NCBI RefSeq assembly: GCF_018873765.1
Contig: NC_057916.1
Span: 10,930,001-10,994,000 of the forward strand
Length of the DNA stretch: 64,000 nt
Source of the DNA: Telopea speciosissima
Taxonomy: Eukaryota; Streptophyta; Magnoliopsida; Proteales; Proteaceae
Direction of reading: 5' to 3'
Both the position numbers and the translations under genes were made by a program. The notes under the pieces were generated by a model. The model was given only the letters and a program-made list of their open reading frames with translations. It searched no databases and was not told where the DNA came from. Every line of letters starts with the position of its first letter. The first letter of the stretch is position 1. Shown here piece after piece: positions 12,775 through 27,243 of the stretch.

Positions 12775-14530
12775 TAGAAACAGCATGGCCGAGAACCACA
12801 GGTTTGCAGCTCCTTGCCTCTGGCTGTGTATATATGTAACACCACTTTTTACTAAAAGTTAAGCATTGGAAATCTCTGGAAATTAAACAAAACATGGTGT
12901 TGGTCACTTGTATCCTTGGTGTGTTCATCATGTCTCCATAATTCTCTTAAAGAAAACTAATTCATGATCTAGCATAACTTGCAGTCTGTAGTGGAGTTGA
13001 TCAAACCATTTCGTTTAACAGATTGGAGAGATCCACTTTTAGATTACAGGTCCTATCCCAGCTTTCCTGACAAAGAAAAAGGTGTTCAATTAGTAAGAGA
13101 ACAAAGATCACAAGTGAGGCTGCAAGCTTTCCCCAAAAAGTAGGGTTGGGGGGAGGGGGAAGGAAAGAGACAACACTTCAGCCTGACTATTTCTTCATCA
13201 ATTCTTCCCGCATTCTTATGATCTGTCACAAACGCCAGGTTTTTTATGCAGGAGAATGACACCGGCAGCCCAGTTCCGGCCGCGCATGGATCAATACAGG
13301 ATGCAGGTATCATCTCTCCTGCGTAGAGAACCTTAGATGTTTTCCTCTTGTGCTAGTGTTAAGGTGAACTCTTTCTGAAGGGCTAATGAGAATCCATTAT
13401 TTATAGTAGCTCATTTACTCAGGAATGTTGTAAATTATATATTCTCAGGAATGTTGTAAAAAAAAAAAAGAAGATAAAATACTGGTTAGCCACTTGATTT
13501 GATTGATGCCTTTTAATGTTATTTATGTGGTTGGCATTTTACAAAATCTCTGAGATGACGAGTTTAATGTTATTTTGCTGACGTCAGCTGCCATCTAACT
13601 ATATATGATGACAAAACAAAACTTCATTTCAGACATCTATGTGTGGTCTTAACATTGTCAGCTTTGTATCCAACTTTTAAGGATTACGGATTTTTGGATT
13701 ATGTGCTCTCTGTCGTGTGTCTCTACATTGAATTATCCAAACTAGAATAGTTGGCCCTAAATCTACTATTCTACCTGAGGCCATTATGGAACGACAGCCT
13801 GGTTTGTTGTTTTGCTCTTGTTTTATAGAAATGCTTTGAAGATCGGTTAATAGAATGGCTACCTTTCATTTTTGTACACAGAGCACCTTTCCTTTTCCAT
13901 TTCTTTTATTGGGAAAAGGAAGTCACATTTTAAGTGTTTGCTTCCCTCTCCAGGTTTCTTTCCCCTCTATTATTGGAATATGTGCACATCCTGTACTGCC
14001 GCCTGCCCGTCTGCGCCTCGCCTCGCCTCGCAAACACAGCAAGTCATCTGATTACCACTTTATCCCTGCCTGAATGTCTTGCCCAAGTGGGAGTAAAATA
14101 ATTGCGTACCTTGCTGTGTCTGCACTGCACAGCGCACAGGAGGGGCAGGCGGCAGTTGAGGATCCAAAGTGGAATATGTGGGGTTTTTCTCTTCTCTCAT
14201 TAAATATATTGCCTGCCTGCTATCGGTACGGGACTACGGGGTACCAACTACCAAGGTCAAGACCTCTTAAATACCTTCTAAGAAAAGGAACATGGCACTC
14301 CATGATTCATGGTACATGGCAATCCTTTATAGATGGCATCACATTTTGAAGCCTTACTGCAATTAAAGTGCTCAATAAATGAAGACCTTTACCAATTAAT
14401 CCATTTGTATTTAACTTTTTTTTTTGGTAAAAACATTTGTATCTAACTTGAAGCAATCCAATAAGGGAATCCAGTGGCCTTCCCAAGGAGGTATTAAATC
14501 TTCAACATAGAGAATATTGAATAGTCTATT
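12775..14530. other. IMPA9 3' UTR and intergenic sequence
   Basis: The first few hundred bases should be the IMPA9 3' UTR. The rest is AT-rich with short ORFs that lack any recognisable domain or codon pattern. I see no gene here. Confidence 0.5.
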
Positions 14531-14539
14531 ATAAGTTTA

Positions 14540-15887
<1,348 letters not shown>

Positions 15888-15896
15888 ATAAGTTTA

Positions 15897-18800
15897 TAAC
15901 AATTAAAAAATCATAACAGTTCATTTCATAAAAAAAAAATTTGTCATAGTTGTCAAACTGCAGCCTAACAAAGACAAATTTTTTTGTTTGCATATAAGAT
16001 AAAACCTCATTAACAAGAGTCAGATTTGACTCTAATTAATTGTAATTACACCAAGCAAATTACCTAAATTATAACAACGCTTTCATATAATTCGGCAACA
16101 ACCGGTCGGTAGGGGTTACCCATTTCAATGGCGAACCGCAAATTCACTAAGTTCAATCAAGTTACGTTTGGTGTAGGTAATCTTTAAGTTTTATTTCCAT
16201 GAAGGGGATGGAGCTAAACTTGACTAAGCAATACTAATACTACTGAGAAGCCCAACAAGAGTCCTCATACGTAGCTCTAAAAAAAGGATGACCAAGTTCG
16301 TCATTAAAATACCAACTCGAGCCTCATTTCTTTTATTTTTTTATTAAGGTTTACTTAAGCCATCTCTTCTCCACTATTGATGTGTCCATGTGATTGGATT
16401 TTTATGTCATAGTCAAGATTCTAAAACTTGGGTTTCAACCAGGTTTCGACCAGTCAGAAACCGAGTTCGTCTTGATTTCGATCATATCTCGGTCGAAACT
16501 TAGGACTTTCTCTAGACTAAATCGAATCTTGGTTTAGAGGCCCAAAAGTTGTTTTTTTTGTCTTGATTCTTGTTGTACTGCCTATTTTTGACATTTTAAA
16601 CCTAATCCATGCATTAGTTTCACATAGATAATACTAAAAATATTGCTTGTGATTTTGATCCAAGTTTGATATTGTATATTGTTCTCGAACATAGTATTGA
16701 ATAAGGTTTGACCGGAACATAACTCCTTCAATTTAAATTAGATTTAAGCAATCTTGGATTTATCAGAAAGCTTTGTTTTGATAGCTTTCCAATAAGTCTA
16801 AGATTGCTTAAATTTGGTTTACATAGAAAAAGTTATGTATTAGTCAAACTTAATTTGATGTGCACAAATGCTGTCAAAATCGCTTTGAATTAAAAATATT
16901 TTTTTAGACATCAAAGCAAATGAATATTTTACCGCACTTTTAGGTTTTAGCAATGTTTTACCATATTAAGATTTATGGAATTTTTTGATATGAGAAAAAC
17001 TCCAGCATTAGAAAGTTGAAAATTACATCTACCGTCGAAAATCCAATTTTTGTTCTTGAACTAGGGGGTTGACGTTTTTTTCTTTTGGAATTTTATTTTT
17101 TAACTATTTTTATTGGATTCAAATAAGGGATATTTGTTTATTTATAAATAATATCTTAAGTAAATGAAATGTACTTAAATGATACTAGGCATAAATAAGT
17201 GTCTGTCTTGGTTACTAGCATACTTAAGTATCTCTACTGGTTTCGAGTCAGATTTTCCCAAGTTTCAATGGGCATAAATGTCAAAACTTGCGAAATTACC
17301 AACATCTCGGTCGAAACCTTGGATTTTTTAAAATCACCCTTCGACTCATCTTTGAAACCTGCGAAATCGAGTTAACTCGGTGGTTTCGACAGGTTTTGGT
17401 CGAGTTCTTCTTCCATGGTCATAGTTAACTCGTGTTGTTTGTTGTACAAGGTTAAAAATATCCTTTTCCACTTTCCTCGTCAATCAGAGGGTTGAGATTT
17501 TCATGGTGAGGAGATTCATTAGATTTTTTTATGGTTTTTATTAATAAATTTGAGATTCCACAATTTTTAATGCTTCTTTTTTTTTTTTCATTTTTCAAAT
17601 CAGTGCTTTCACTTAAATTTGTTATTGGCATTGGCAATTTTTGGGTTGGCTGCCTACTAGCTTGGATCACCTACCTGTACACATACGCTTTAGGTAAGGG
17701 TAGGTGATGAATTTCTATAAATACTCTTTCAAGTACTCAGGCGAGGTACATGTCATCACCTAATCGTACATAACTAACTCGTTGCCGGCAAATCTATTGG
17801 AAATGGTAGAGCCAGATTCTCTCTAAACACATGGATTACTAAAATAGTTCTATTTATAAAATGAATAATGAAAGATCTTGCAAAAATAAATTCAATTTGA
17901 TTTGATTATTTCGATTGAAGGAAATAAATAAATTGAGTGACAGTGAAAATATAAAAATTTCACAAAATTCTACAATTAGAAATCAGATTATTCATGAATC
18001 ATCCTTTCCAGTTAGATTCAAGGATTGAACAAATTTACCCACACACATAGTCCACGACTTGTTTTACATTTTGTTTTAATGGGAAGAAAAAGAAAAAAGA
18101 AAAAAAAAAACCAAAATATCAGAATCTAGCCAGAAATCTAGCAACGTCCCTTGCTGGCCCTGCTGTAGTCCTTTGAGTTGGCCATCTCCCTTGCATTGTA
18201 TATTGAAAATCCAAACAGCTCCGGTTCCTTGCACAAATTTATACTGAAACAAAATAATAGAAGCCCAGCCAAGTTTAACAACAAAGGGATTAAAAAAGGA
18301 CCAAGTTTTACTTCAGCCATGGTGAATGGGACGAGGCGGGGTTCAAATGCACGTAGGGGTACAGAAGGGTATTTCAGAAAACATACTAAAACCTAGAAGG
18401 GTTTTGAATCCTAGAATGGTGGCTAAACATTATCCAGGTGGTGGAGGAAAACTTAGTCCAAAAAGAAATGTATGAGTAGGAGCAGATGATCCCCTAGTTG
18501 GTAGGTCTAGAATGTCTTTTTTTTTTTTGTTTGGTCACAGTAGGTTTAGAATGACCCTGAGAGAAGTGGCGAGGAAAGACATTTTTAGCTTAATTCTTGT
18601 CTCAGGTATCATATCTATTTTTTGGTAGTAACATGAGAAACTTTATAAAGATCAATGTGAATTACACATGGATGGAGTTGAACATAACTCCTAGTCCTGG
18701 ATCCATGGATCATATCTGTTTCAGCCCTTCGCACAATGTCAATATTCTTTGGAACCTATTACCTATTTACCTCGAATTAAGACACTTAACATCTAATTGC

Positions 18801-19375
18801 TCTTTAACTCATTTTAAGTTATGTTACGATCATTATCTAGCTCAGTTGTTAAGACATCTTGCTTTTAAAACTTTCAAGATCACCCCTCTACCTCTTATGT
18901 ACATGCTTCTAATCTTTACTATAATTGTTTTCTTTCATTAAAAAATAAAATAAAATAGATTCGATTGGAGGCCAAGGATCCATGTAATTGATTCCATTTA
19001 GTTAAATTTATACTGAGTTGTGTCAATCTTTTATCATTGTAAGGTTTCATGTAGACGATCACATTTAGTTATGATAAGGCTAAGTTGTTGTTGTTCGAAT
19101 CTCCTAGGACCAAGGATTTTAATTCTTGAATCAAGGGTCAAATTGATCTACACGGATCAAGGTTTTGAATTGCATAATTGAAGACCAAATCAGCCTTCAA
19201 GAACCCTAAAATCGATCGGTCCACAGATCCAAAAACACACAAATTTCTAAAGTTTTAGGTGTGTATCAGCCGTATCCGATTGGTCAGAATCGGAATCGAA
19301 CATGACGATTCAACGATCCCATTCCCGATTCTTAAAACCATAATACAAATATCCGGATTGGAATCAAGCCAAAAA
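15897..19375. other. Intergenic, AT-rich, with a degenerate repeat at 16420-17430
   Basis: No gene recognised. Between about 16420 and 17430 there are related phrases at both ends (ATCTCGGTCGAAAC at roughly 16486 and 17304; several GGTTTCGAC-like words), suggesting an old degenerate repeat of about 1 kb that I cannot classify. Near 19260-19360 is another GATTCGGAATCGG-like degenerate stretch. Confidence 0.4.
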
Positions 19376-19378
19376 AAA

Positions 19379-19553
19379 AAACCCTAAAATCCGCCTCTTA
19401 CATAAAAGTGATAAAACCCTATTCCGATTTGGAATAAAAAAAAGTATTTTTGGTCCATTCTTTCGTCCGGCTCGGACCGGCAACTCCACCGGGGTGAAAA
19501 CGGTGGCTATGTTTTAAAGGGTTTTCTTTTCAGTCCGGATTCGCAAAACCCTA
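19379..19553 (+). promoter_or_regulatory. Three telo-box motifs upstream of SURF6
   Basis: AAACCCTA occurs at 19379-19386, 19414-19421 and 19546-19553, the last 55 bp before the ATG at 19609. Telo boxes are known elements of plant ribosomal-protein and ribosome-biogenesis promoters, which fits the gene downstream. The motif is short, so single copies could be chance. Confidence 0.5.
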
Positions 19554-19608
19554 GTTTTTCTGTCTTTTACTTTCCAGAGTCCACTTTTAATCTCTGAAGT
19601 CCGAACAG

Positions 19609-20613
19609 ATGAAGAAGTTGCAGAAGGAGGCCTCTACGCCTCCTCTTGGTCCAGAGCTCAAATCTGTAATCCACAAGCATTCTCTGTTCTTTGATAAGTT
19701 GATTGAACTCATACCTGCGAGATTCTATCTTCCCGCTGATGACAAAGGGAAGCCATGGTTTCAGGGTTTGAGCAAGGTTGCAAAAGCTTCCGCGAAGAAG
19801 GAATCGAAAGAAAACATTAAGAAAGCTCGAAGAGAGAGATTGGACCCAGAGACATCTTCCACAACACTAGATCTTCTGAAGAAAAGTTTGGAAAATGAAA
19901 AAACTGGCGAGAAATTGGACGAAGAGAACGAAAAGGAAGAGATTGAACATGATGGACATTCGAAGGGGGAAGATCGATCTGTCACATACGAAGAACTTAG
20001 ACAACGTCTGCACCGTCGAATCGAAGAGCTTCGTTCTACTCGAGGAACTGATTCTTCAGATAAAACTAAGAGGGAAAAGAGAGAGAAGAAACAGAGTAAA
20101 AGGAAACGAAGCGAAGAACCCGAAGAAAAGGAACCGAAGGTTAATGAGTCCTCTGCCAAGACCGAGAAAGACATTTCTGAAGCCTCTGAGGCACTAGCGT
20201 TTAGTCATGTGAAACTCGGAAACGAAGACGACCGTGGTAGGAAGAAGAGGAAGCTTTCGAAGTTGCAGTCTCTTGAAGAGGCAAAGAAGCTGGAGGAGGC
20301 GAAGAAGGACCCGGAGAAGGGTGAGATAATCTCGAAGAAGCATTCATGGAAAGCGGCGACAGGTAGAGCTGCGGGTATTAAGATTCATGATGATGTTAAG
20401 CTCATAAGCAAGAGCATTAAGAAGGAGAAGAAGAAGCATCAGAAAAATGTTGAGAAGTGGAAGGACAGAACCGAGACTACACAGACGAATAAGGCAGAGA
20501 GACAGAAGATTAGGTCCGATAACATAGCTGAGAAGATTCATCAAAAGAAAATGCGGCGGATTGCAAAAAGAGAGAAAAAACTAATGCGCCCAGGTTTTGA
20601 AGGTCGCAAGTAG
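19609..20613 (+). CDS. SURF6: SURF6/RRP14-like ribosome biogenesis protein
   Basis: Intronless 334-residue ORF, complete from ATG to TAG. The N-terminus (about residues 10-45) contains a short globular region, HKHSLFFDKLIELIPARFYL, typical of the RRP14 part. The rest is strongly charged Lys/Arg/Glu sequence. Around residues 125-145 is YEELRQRLHRRIEELR, and the C-terminal 70 residues hold KSIKKEKKKHQKNVEKWKDR and end MRPGFEGRK, the SURF6 family signature. Family members are nucleolar nucleic-acid-binding proteins needed for pre-rRNA processing (yeast Rrp14 acts in both subunit pathways). Many basic runs can serve as nuclear or nucleolar signals. There is no second in-frame ATG ahead of the conserved start. 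Telo boxes upstream support a ribosome-biogenesis role. Confidence 0.92.
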   Translation: MKKLQKEASTPPLGPELKSVIHKHSLFFDKLIELIPARFYLPADDKGKPWFQGLSKVAKASAKKESKENIKKARRERLDPETSSTTLDLLKKSLENEKTGEKLDEENEKEEIEHDGHSKGEDRSVTYEELRQRLHRRIEELRSTRGTDSSDKTKREKREKKQSKRKRSEEPEEKEPKVNESSAKTEKDISEASEALAFSHVKLGNEDDRGRKKRKLSKLQSLEEAKKLEEAKKDPEKGEIISKKHSWKAATGRAAGIKIHDDVKLISKSIKKEKKKHQKNVEKWKDRTETTQTNKAERQKIRSDNIAEKIHQKKMRRIAKREKKLMRPGFEGRK

Positions 20614-22479
20614 AGATTGTATGATTCCTGAGGTGGATATCTCTAAAATTTCAAGTTATTTTCATCTTTGCAGTTTTTTAAGAAATTCAAAATTGAAAAG
20701 CAGGAGGTCCTTTTGCTAACCATCATGGGAGTTCCTTTGCCACATCTATTGGGCAGCCGTCATGGAGGATCTTCAATGGGTTTATTGTGTTTTGTATGGC
20801 TAAAATTTTCTTAAACATCTACTGAAGATTTTTCTCTAATGCTGGGTGAGACTTAAAATTCTGCTGTGATTTTTCTTATTCAATGTTACTTCTTTACTGC
20901 CAGTTTCTTGATTGTTGCTGCAAAATGGAGCTTATAATCTCTGATATCTTGTCTTGTTTCACATAGAAACTGATGGCTGCTGCAACCCTGAAAATGATAA
21001 CAATAGGAAATGGTATCATCAAACTCTCATTTTCTAGAAGATTGAGGCCGTAGGCATCTGTATTCTGTACTTTTTAATGGGGTTCTCACTGCAAACAAAC
21101 CACACTCTCATTGCTGAATTTTCAGAATTGAGTAGCTCTCTGTCTAACCGTTTCCTCATTCTTCATACATTTTCTCTGCTGAAGTTGGATTTTCAGTTTT
21201 TTGTAGATTGCAAAGAACTCATGTTCTAGTTCTTTCATTTGGTACACCTATCAATATAGAGCTAATTCTATGTCAGTACAGTGCGACATAAATCCGGTCA
21301 AGACTTCATTTATTTAGGAATTGTGCTATAACAAGAATGTATTTCTACACTGGATGTTATGGTAGTAACTCATATTTCTTGTTGTAAAGATGACAGTTCA
21401 AGTCATTAGGATGATGAGCAAAGGCACTTTGGGTACTGATTGCGACTTCATTTGCTTCCCTAGCTTTAAGTATTCTAGGAGTTTGCTCTATTAATAGCCC
21501 TATGAAATTTTAGGTTGCTTTAGGAACTTAATAGTACATATTCCATTTTGGGTTTCCACAATCCTATAGTATATTGTGATGGTTGGGTTCATACTTGATG
21601 GCCAAGTATTTGCTTTTGATCTTCGTTATGTTACAATGCGAGTTTAATCTGAGATTCATTGTGTGTATATTTGAATAAAAACTACTTAGTTGACTGAGTT
21701 GTTTATGAGCAGCAGCGTTTGTACAAGTTACTATTACAATAGCTTAAATATCCTCTGTACTTCCATTCTATAGGCTGCTGAACTGACTGCATATGTTGTG
21801 AAAAGTTGTCTCAGTTTCATTGCATTTCAAATGATGCAGAATTCAGAAATAATCATCCTGCCCAGTTTCCTCGTCTTTGCAAAATCATCAAGAAGCCAGA
21901 TTTCAAAAATCCCCTGCAAAACCGCCAGCTTGAAAACCCTTTACTCTGGTAGTCTGGTCATGTGTCTCACTGTGTCACCCTGAATTGCCATGTACCTCTG
22001 GGAGGTCCTAAGGAAAGCCTGGCCGATAAGGAGAATTCTTACGGTGGTGCTATCCTTATAGCAAATGAGGAATTCATAGAGAATTGTCTCTTTGATTGTG
22101 AAAGTGTGAGTTTGGTATGGTAATGGAATTTTTTGCTTTTATCTAATTGGGGAGTTTTGAAGTATTTTCAGAAAAGGTGATAATAGGTTAGATCTGGAAG
22201 TTACATAACTTAAGCTAGGGAGAAAAAAGGAATTGATTATGAAGAGAGTTCTTGCATCCTAATATTATAGGAAACAAGGACATGCAATGTGAAACCTTTA
22301 AAAAAAAAAAAAAGGAACTTTTGGAACCCGAGTGATTTCAGATTTTGGTTCAATATTTTCCATGCTAACCTCAAGCTATGGGCAGCATCACATCTTTTTC
22401 TTGTGCTTGGCATGTTGGTTTGATGGCCTGTGAAGCCTCTCTTTGTCTTAGGCCGAATCTCAGGTAAGAATCCCATTTT
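20614..22479. other. SURF6 3' UTR and intergenic sequence
   Basis: AT-rich sequence with short unconvincing ORFs. I recognise no gene, RNA or complete transposon. Confidence 0.4.
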
Positions 22480-24722
22480 ATATGTATATGTGTTGTATTT
22501 TTAATTAATTAGTGTATTAGGGTAGAATAGTATTTTTTACCTAGTGGAATCCCGTGCCAGAGCTACCTGTGTCGGGTCTGCTGGCTGGACAGGTTGTAGG
22601 ACCTCCTCCTTAATTAAACTCAATGTAAGTATAATTGAAAATATATTTATATAACGTTTTGTATGACCAAATAGGGTTAGAAGGGTATTTTAGTAAAATT
22701 GACTCTGTGGGACCCAGTTCCCCAGTGGGGAATGTAGTTTCGGACAGATACCCGTATCTGGATAATCTCTGATGTCGCATGACATCATTCTGTAGCTGGA
22801 ATAAGGTAATAAATACAAAAGAATCAATTTTAGAAATAATTTATGACCAAAAGATGGTTCTGCCCCTTAGTGATCAAGTGTCATCTATATATATAACTTC
22901 TCTTAAATCATTCACTATTCACATCTTAGAGAAGCTGAAAAATCCGTTCTAGCTTGGAGAAGGAAGAAAAGAGAAAAGAGAAGAGAAAAGAGAAGAGAAG
23001 AAGAGAGAACAAGGGCTGCTCTTGAAGGCTTAGCTTCCACATCCGAAATTGAACCTGAATCTCCATTATAAGTGTTTCCAACATTTGTTCTACTTCTATA
23101 CTCAGGTAGGCCATGAGAAACTTGCTGATTTCCCCTTTACTTCCTTTTTTCTCCAACCTAAATAAGCCTTTCACCATTAAACTTCAAGTCTAAGCTTAAT
23201 TGTTTGGATTTTCTTGTAAATTGAACTGTTGTAGATCAATTCCTGTCAAAACAGACCTGAAATTGAGTGTTAAACTCTAATCTTGACCTTCAATGTTGAA
23301 GCTATTACTTGTATAGTAAACCCTAACCTAGCTAATTTAGGTTTAATTGAAGAAATTCTTAAATTAACTAACTAATTATGAAATAGGAACCCAAAATAGA
23401 TTAACCCACCTTGAATTAATGTTAAAACTCCTAATTTGGGCCATGCATGCAAAGATCGGCCAATTGAAGCAAAACCCCCCAAATTCAGACAGACCGACCC
23501 GTGTGATTTTGATCTTAGGCGTTGACCTAGGCTCACGATGAAGTTTCTGCATCCAACTGCCCTTTATCGACTATCTCGGGTAAGGGGCTTCGATCTTATT
23601 TTCTGCGTGTTTATCACATTAATTTTAACTTTATGTTGAATGCCATGCTCATGCATCATTACCTCTATACCTAGAACATGTAGTTTTTTAGCTTTTATTT
23701 AATGCATTAGATTGCATGTAAAATAGGTTGCACAAAGACATACTGCATTGTATTTGCATTAATTATTTATATGATTTGAATTTATGATGATGGAATTCGG
23801 TAATTTATAACTTAGATCATGCTTGCCTCATCATGTTTAGACTGCACTGGACTAGGTTGATATTCATTATCCAGTACTGCGCCCCTTACCAACAGGGGGA
23901 AAGGTGTTGGACAACCCGTGGCAGAGACCGATGTATTAGTTTCGGGATGCCATCTTCTGTCCCATGTTTGCGGGTCTCTAATTCCGTTGTGGGAATAAAC
24001 AGGCAGGGTTGGTCATTTGGGGGTCTGTCGGGGTCCGATGTGTTAGTTCCGGAACTGGCGGGTCCTCACCGTGGTAGAATGGTTTTGCTCGGGTGACCGA
24101 AGGGTTAGTTCCGGGACCGAGGTTAGCATCTACCACTAGTAGTAGTATTTATATCCCATGAGACTTAGTATTTGTGCTAGGAACATGTTAGTTTAGCACA
24201 TGCATCATGGATTTATTGTGTTTGTATGCTTGTACCCCCCTTACTGGGCTCAGTTGAGAGCTCACCCATGTGGATATCTTTATTTTTCAGGTGATTTAGT
24301 TACTTCTAATGTTGGATTTGCAGCACTGGAGTTTGAAGTGCGCGATATTTCGTGCGCACGTGATGATTGCGCAAGCTCCTGATCTTGGCTTGATAGGCCA
24401 GGTTATCTCCCCACTCTTTTATGTTTTATAAATGTTTTATATAGTTATAGTATAGTTTCTTGTATACTTTTATTCTGTGGTACCTTTGAGAACTGTATAG
24501 TTGTATCACAAGTCTTATTCTTTATATAAATGAAATATCACTTAGACTTCTCTTACTAATGATGTTATCTCTATTAATTAAATTGTTTCCGCTGCCTCTG
24601 ATTACTATGTCTGTGAGCAATGATTGTAAATAGGGTACTGCACTTGTGATCCTTGGGGATTGGTTGGATGTCAGAGACATCCCGTCACACTTGGCCGTTA
24701 ATAACCGGACCGGGGTGTGACA
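22480..24722 (-). mobile_element. Tekay/Del-like LTR, probably solo (fossil)
   Basis: Read on the minus strand from 24722, the sequence opens TGTCACACCCCGGTCCG and continues with phrases I associate with Tekay/Del (Ty3-gypsy chromovirus) LTRs. A TATA-like TTATATATATAG lies near 22890 on that strand. The right border is clear; the left border is approximate. No primer-binding site or pol sequence was seen on either side, so a solo LTR is likeliest. Age cannot be set without a partner LTR. Confidence 0.6.
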
Positions 24723-25087
24723 TGCAGATACATAAAAGGCAATGCTATGTGAAAATAGAGAGAGGTTTTGCATGAAATGGTTACATTTTTTATTTTTATG
24801 GATCCCCATTTTATTACTCATTAAGTTGTCCATGCATCAACAAACTATATCAATTACAAAAAAAAACCCACTGCATGTTATTTGGCAAGACCATTGGTTA
24901 CTTGGCATAGATGGAACTAAAATTCCAATAACAGTGCTAGAAAGGCAATGCTATCAATGAGTGTGTGATCTCTTTTATGGTGATTGCAATTGGAATATCT
25001 TTCAATTGAGGTACTTGTTCCCTGCCTATCACCCCAAGATTAATTTATCTAGTTACCTATAATAACCTGATGGGTTGATCTAGATCT

Positions 25088-25345
25088 TGTGTTATCATGC
25101 TTGATGGAAGCTATAACAGATCATTGGGACTTATCTGGATGGTGAGCCATTCTCTTTCCTTACAGGCACAAACCAGATCTATGCTTGGACAGTACGAGAG
25201 AATGCAGCCGTGCGTTTTAAGCTGAATTAAGACGAATCAGATTAGCCTTTGACATGGCTAAGGAGAAAAGACTTACGAAAGCTTTGGTGGTTTTGGATTG
25301 TGGAGAAGCAGTCATTAACCTAAATTCTAAATTCTGAGGTTTGTG
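25088..25345 (+). mobile_element. Degraded LINE RNase H fragment
   Basis: Plus-strand frames contain IRLAFDMAKEKRLTKALVVLDCGEAVINLN, resembling the acidic-strand part of the plant L1 RNase H domain. The reading frame is broken more than once and the ends are vague. Confidence 0.35.
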
Positions 25346-25813
25346 ATGGTTGGAACTGTTTGTTTTCATTGTTATTTGAAACCCAGTGCAATTTTAAAAA
25401 TATGAATGACTCTAAACATATATATGTTAGTAGCAAACATGCAATGCCGTCAGATCTGCTGAAGAAAAAAGCAATTAAACCTAGTCTATCCATGAATTGT
25501 TATGGGGATGTGATTAGCGGTAACGGTATCGTTATCATCTCTGCCGATATCGATCCGGACTGGCTGTATCAATACTGTTTTCTTGAAAAAACTTTACTTT
25601 TTCTTATCCTTGCTGTATCGATCCACAACCACCGATACTGATACGATTTGCCGATTCGACTGACACTGATTTCCCAAACCATGGATGTGATAGAATGAGG
25701 CTTTGCATAATTAAGGTTGGAGTATAACTTAAAAATTATAAATAAAAAAAGGAGGGGGGGGGGGGAAGGATTAACCTCGCACCAAGAAAACCTGAACTAT
25801 AAAGATGAAACTT

Positions 25814-25886
25814 TGGAGATGCGGGGTATTGATCCCCGTACCTCTCGCATGCTAAGCGAGCGCTCTACCATCTGAGCTACATCCCC
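25814..25886 (-). tRNA. tRNA-Ala (anticodon AGC), copy 1
   Basis: A 73-nt cloverleaf on the minus strand. The acceptor stem GGGGATG pairs with CATCTCC (one G-U), with discriminator A. The anticodon stem CTCGC/GCGAG encloses TTAGCAT, giving anticodon AGC. Box A (TAGCTCAGATGGTAGAGC) is intact. It differs from copy 2 at a single T-loop base, position 57 (A instead of G), still a purine, so the fold should hold. Confidence 0.93.
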
Positions 25887-26520
25887 ATCTTTGTTTTAAA
25901 AGAATCACCAAATTTTAACGTTGGCCAATGAACCCAATGGGAAGGGATCTTTTGATTTGAAGATTAATTATTGAAAATAATAACAAAGTAATTATCTATT
26001 GCCATGATGCAATAGGTAAACCCTTTAGCCATGCGTGTTTTGTTGTGAAATAATTTATGAGATTTGTTGAAAATCATTACAAAATTGTCTAAAGATTAGG
26101 AAGAGGGAAATTCAAAAACATGAAAATCTGCATCTCTTTCCAAATTCAGGATGTTATTCATCAAAATAGAGATGGTATCTTAACTATTGGTGTAGAAGAC
26201 TCCACCCCAATTATATGGCTAAATTATTTCATTATATTTACTTCATGCCGGTTATCATTTAATTATTTTTTAAATGTTCTCTCTTTCTCTCTCTTTGTAT
26301 TCAATTTTTTTATTCTACGGTTGATTGTACTTTTTACCATAAGTGGTAAAATATTTTTTTAGATTGCAAATAAAGTTATCATCTCAATTTACCATTAGTG
26401 GATTCATTAAACTATAGATTTTTCTCTTAATTTTATTTGTTTGGCCAAAAAATTTGTACACAATAATGTATGTACATGGCTGTCGCTTCAACCCTCCAAT
26501 GAGGGGTTGGGTGTATTATT

Positions 26521-26973
26521 CTTCACCAGAGGAAGAGGATTAAGTTGATTGCTTCTGATCACCTGGTGCTCATATCGGCTGTGGTTGGTGAAGCCATTGC
26601 TGTTCGATTGGCTCTTTCGTCGACTCTTCAACTCGGCCTTCAACAGATCTCCATCTTCTCTGATTGCTCGGTCTTGGTCCAATGCCTATCAGACCCATCT
26701 TCCCCCCTCCCCCTAGTATCTCTTCCATTGTTTTGGATATCCTATCTTTCAGATCGGCCTTTGTTTTTTGTAGTTTTATGCATATTGGCCGAGAGAAGAA
26801 TGGGTTGACTTACGCTTTTTCTAAGTGGGCTATCTCTTTCCCTCGTCGTGGTCTTTGGGAGACCTCCTTTTTGGGGGACCTTTTGAATATTGTAAAACCT
26901 TTATTACCGGCTGAATTAGAAATTTCGCTCCTCTCTTGAGGGGTTTATGCACCCCACCAAAAAAAAACCATCT
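26521..26973 (+). mobile_element. 5'-truncated LINE 3' end with RNase H domain
   Basis: Encodes an RNase H-like domain: EAIAVRLALSSTLQLGLQQI, then IFSDCSVLVQCLSDPSS, then in a shifted frame SFMHIGREKNGLTYAFSKWA. A 3' UTR with the hairpin-like CTCCTCTCTTGAGGGG follows and a poly(A) run lies at 26959-26967. Imperfect direct repeats at 26498-26520 and 26974-26994 (AATGAGGG...GTGTAT) look like an aged target duplication. The frame is broken. Confidence 0.65.
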
Positions 26974-27156
26974 AATGAGGGAGTGTGTATAATACCACTT
27001 GTCTCCCTTAATTGACAAAACGCCAACCATTTACATACACGTCTATGAATAAAAATGGAACCTTAATTTGTTTTTTGATAGAAAAAAGTTCACCTAAAAA
27101 TGGCTATAATTATATACAACAAATTAAACATCCATTAACCTTATAAAAAAGTTGGC

Positions 27157-27229
27157 TGGAGATGCGGGGTATCGATCCCCGTACCTCTCGCATGCTAAGC
27201 GAGCGCTCTACCATCTGAGCTACATCCCC
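27157..27229 (-). tRNA. tRNA-Ala (anticodon AGC), copy 2
   Basis: A 73-nt minus-strand tRNA with the same stems and AGC anticodon as the copy 1.27 kb away, and the standard GATCGATA T-loop/box B. Both look functional. No CCA is encoded, as expected for a nuclear gene. Confidence 0.95.
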
Positions 27230-27243
27230 TTCAGAATATAAGA

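Noticed and set aside
18138-18320. 60-codon ORF with a hydrophobic stretch (LIPLLLNLAGLLLFCFSI)
   Set aside because: Too short, no conserved context, no promoter or splice support; not enough to call a small membrane protein.
23833-24382. Two ORFs with Cys/Trp-rich content
   Set aside because: Both lie within the Tekay/Del-like LTR and on the strand opposite to its transcription.
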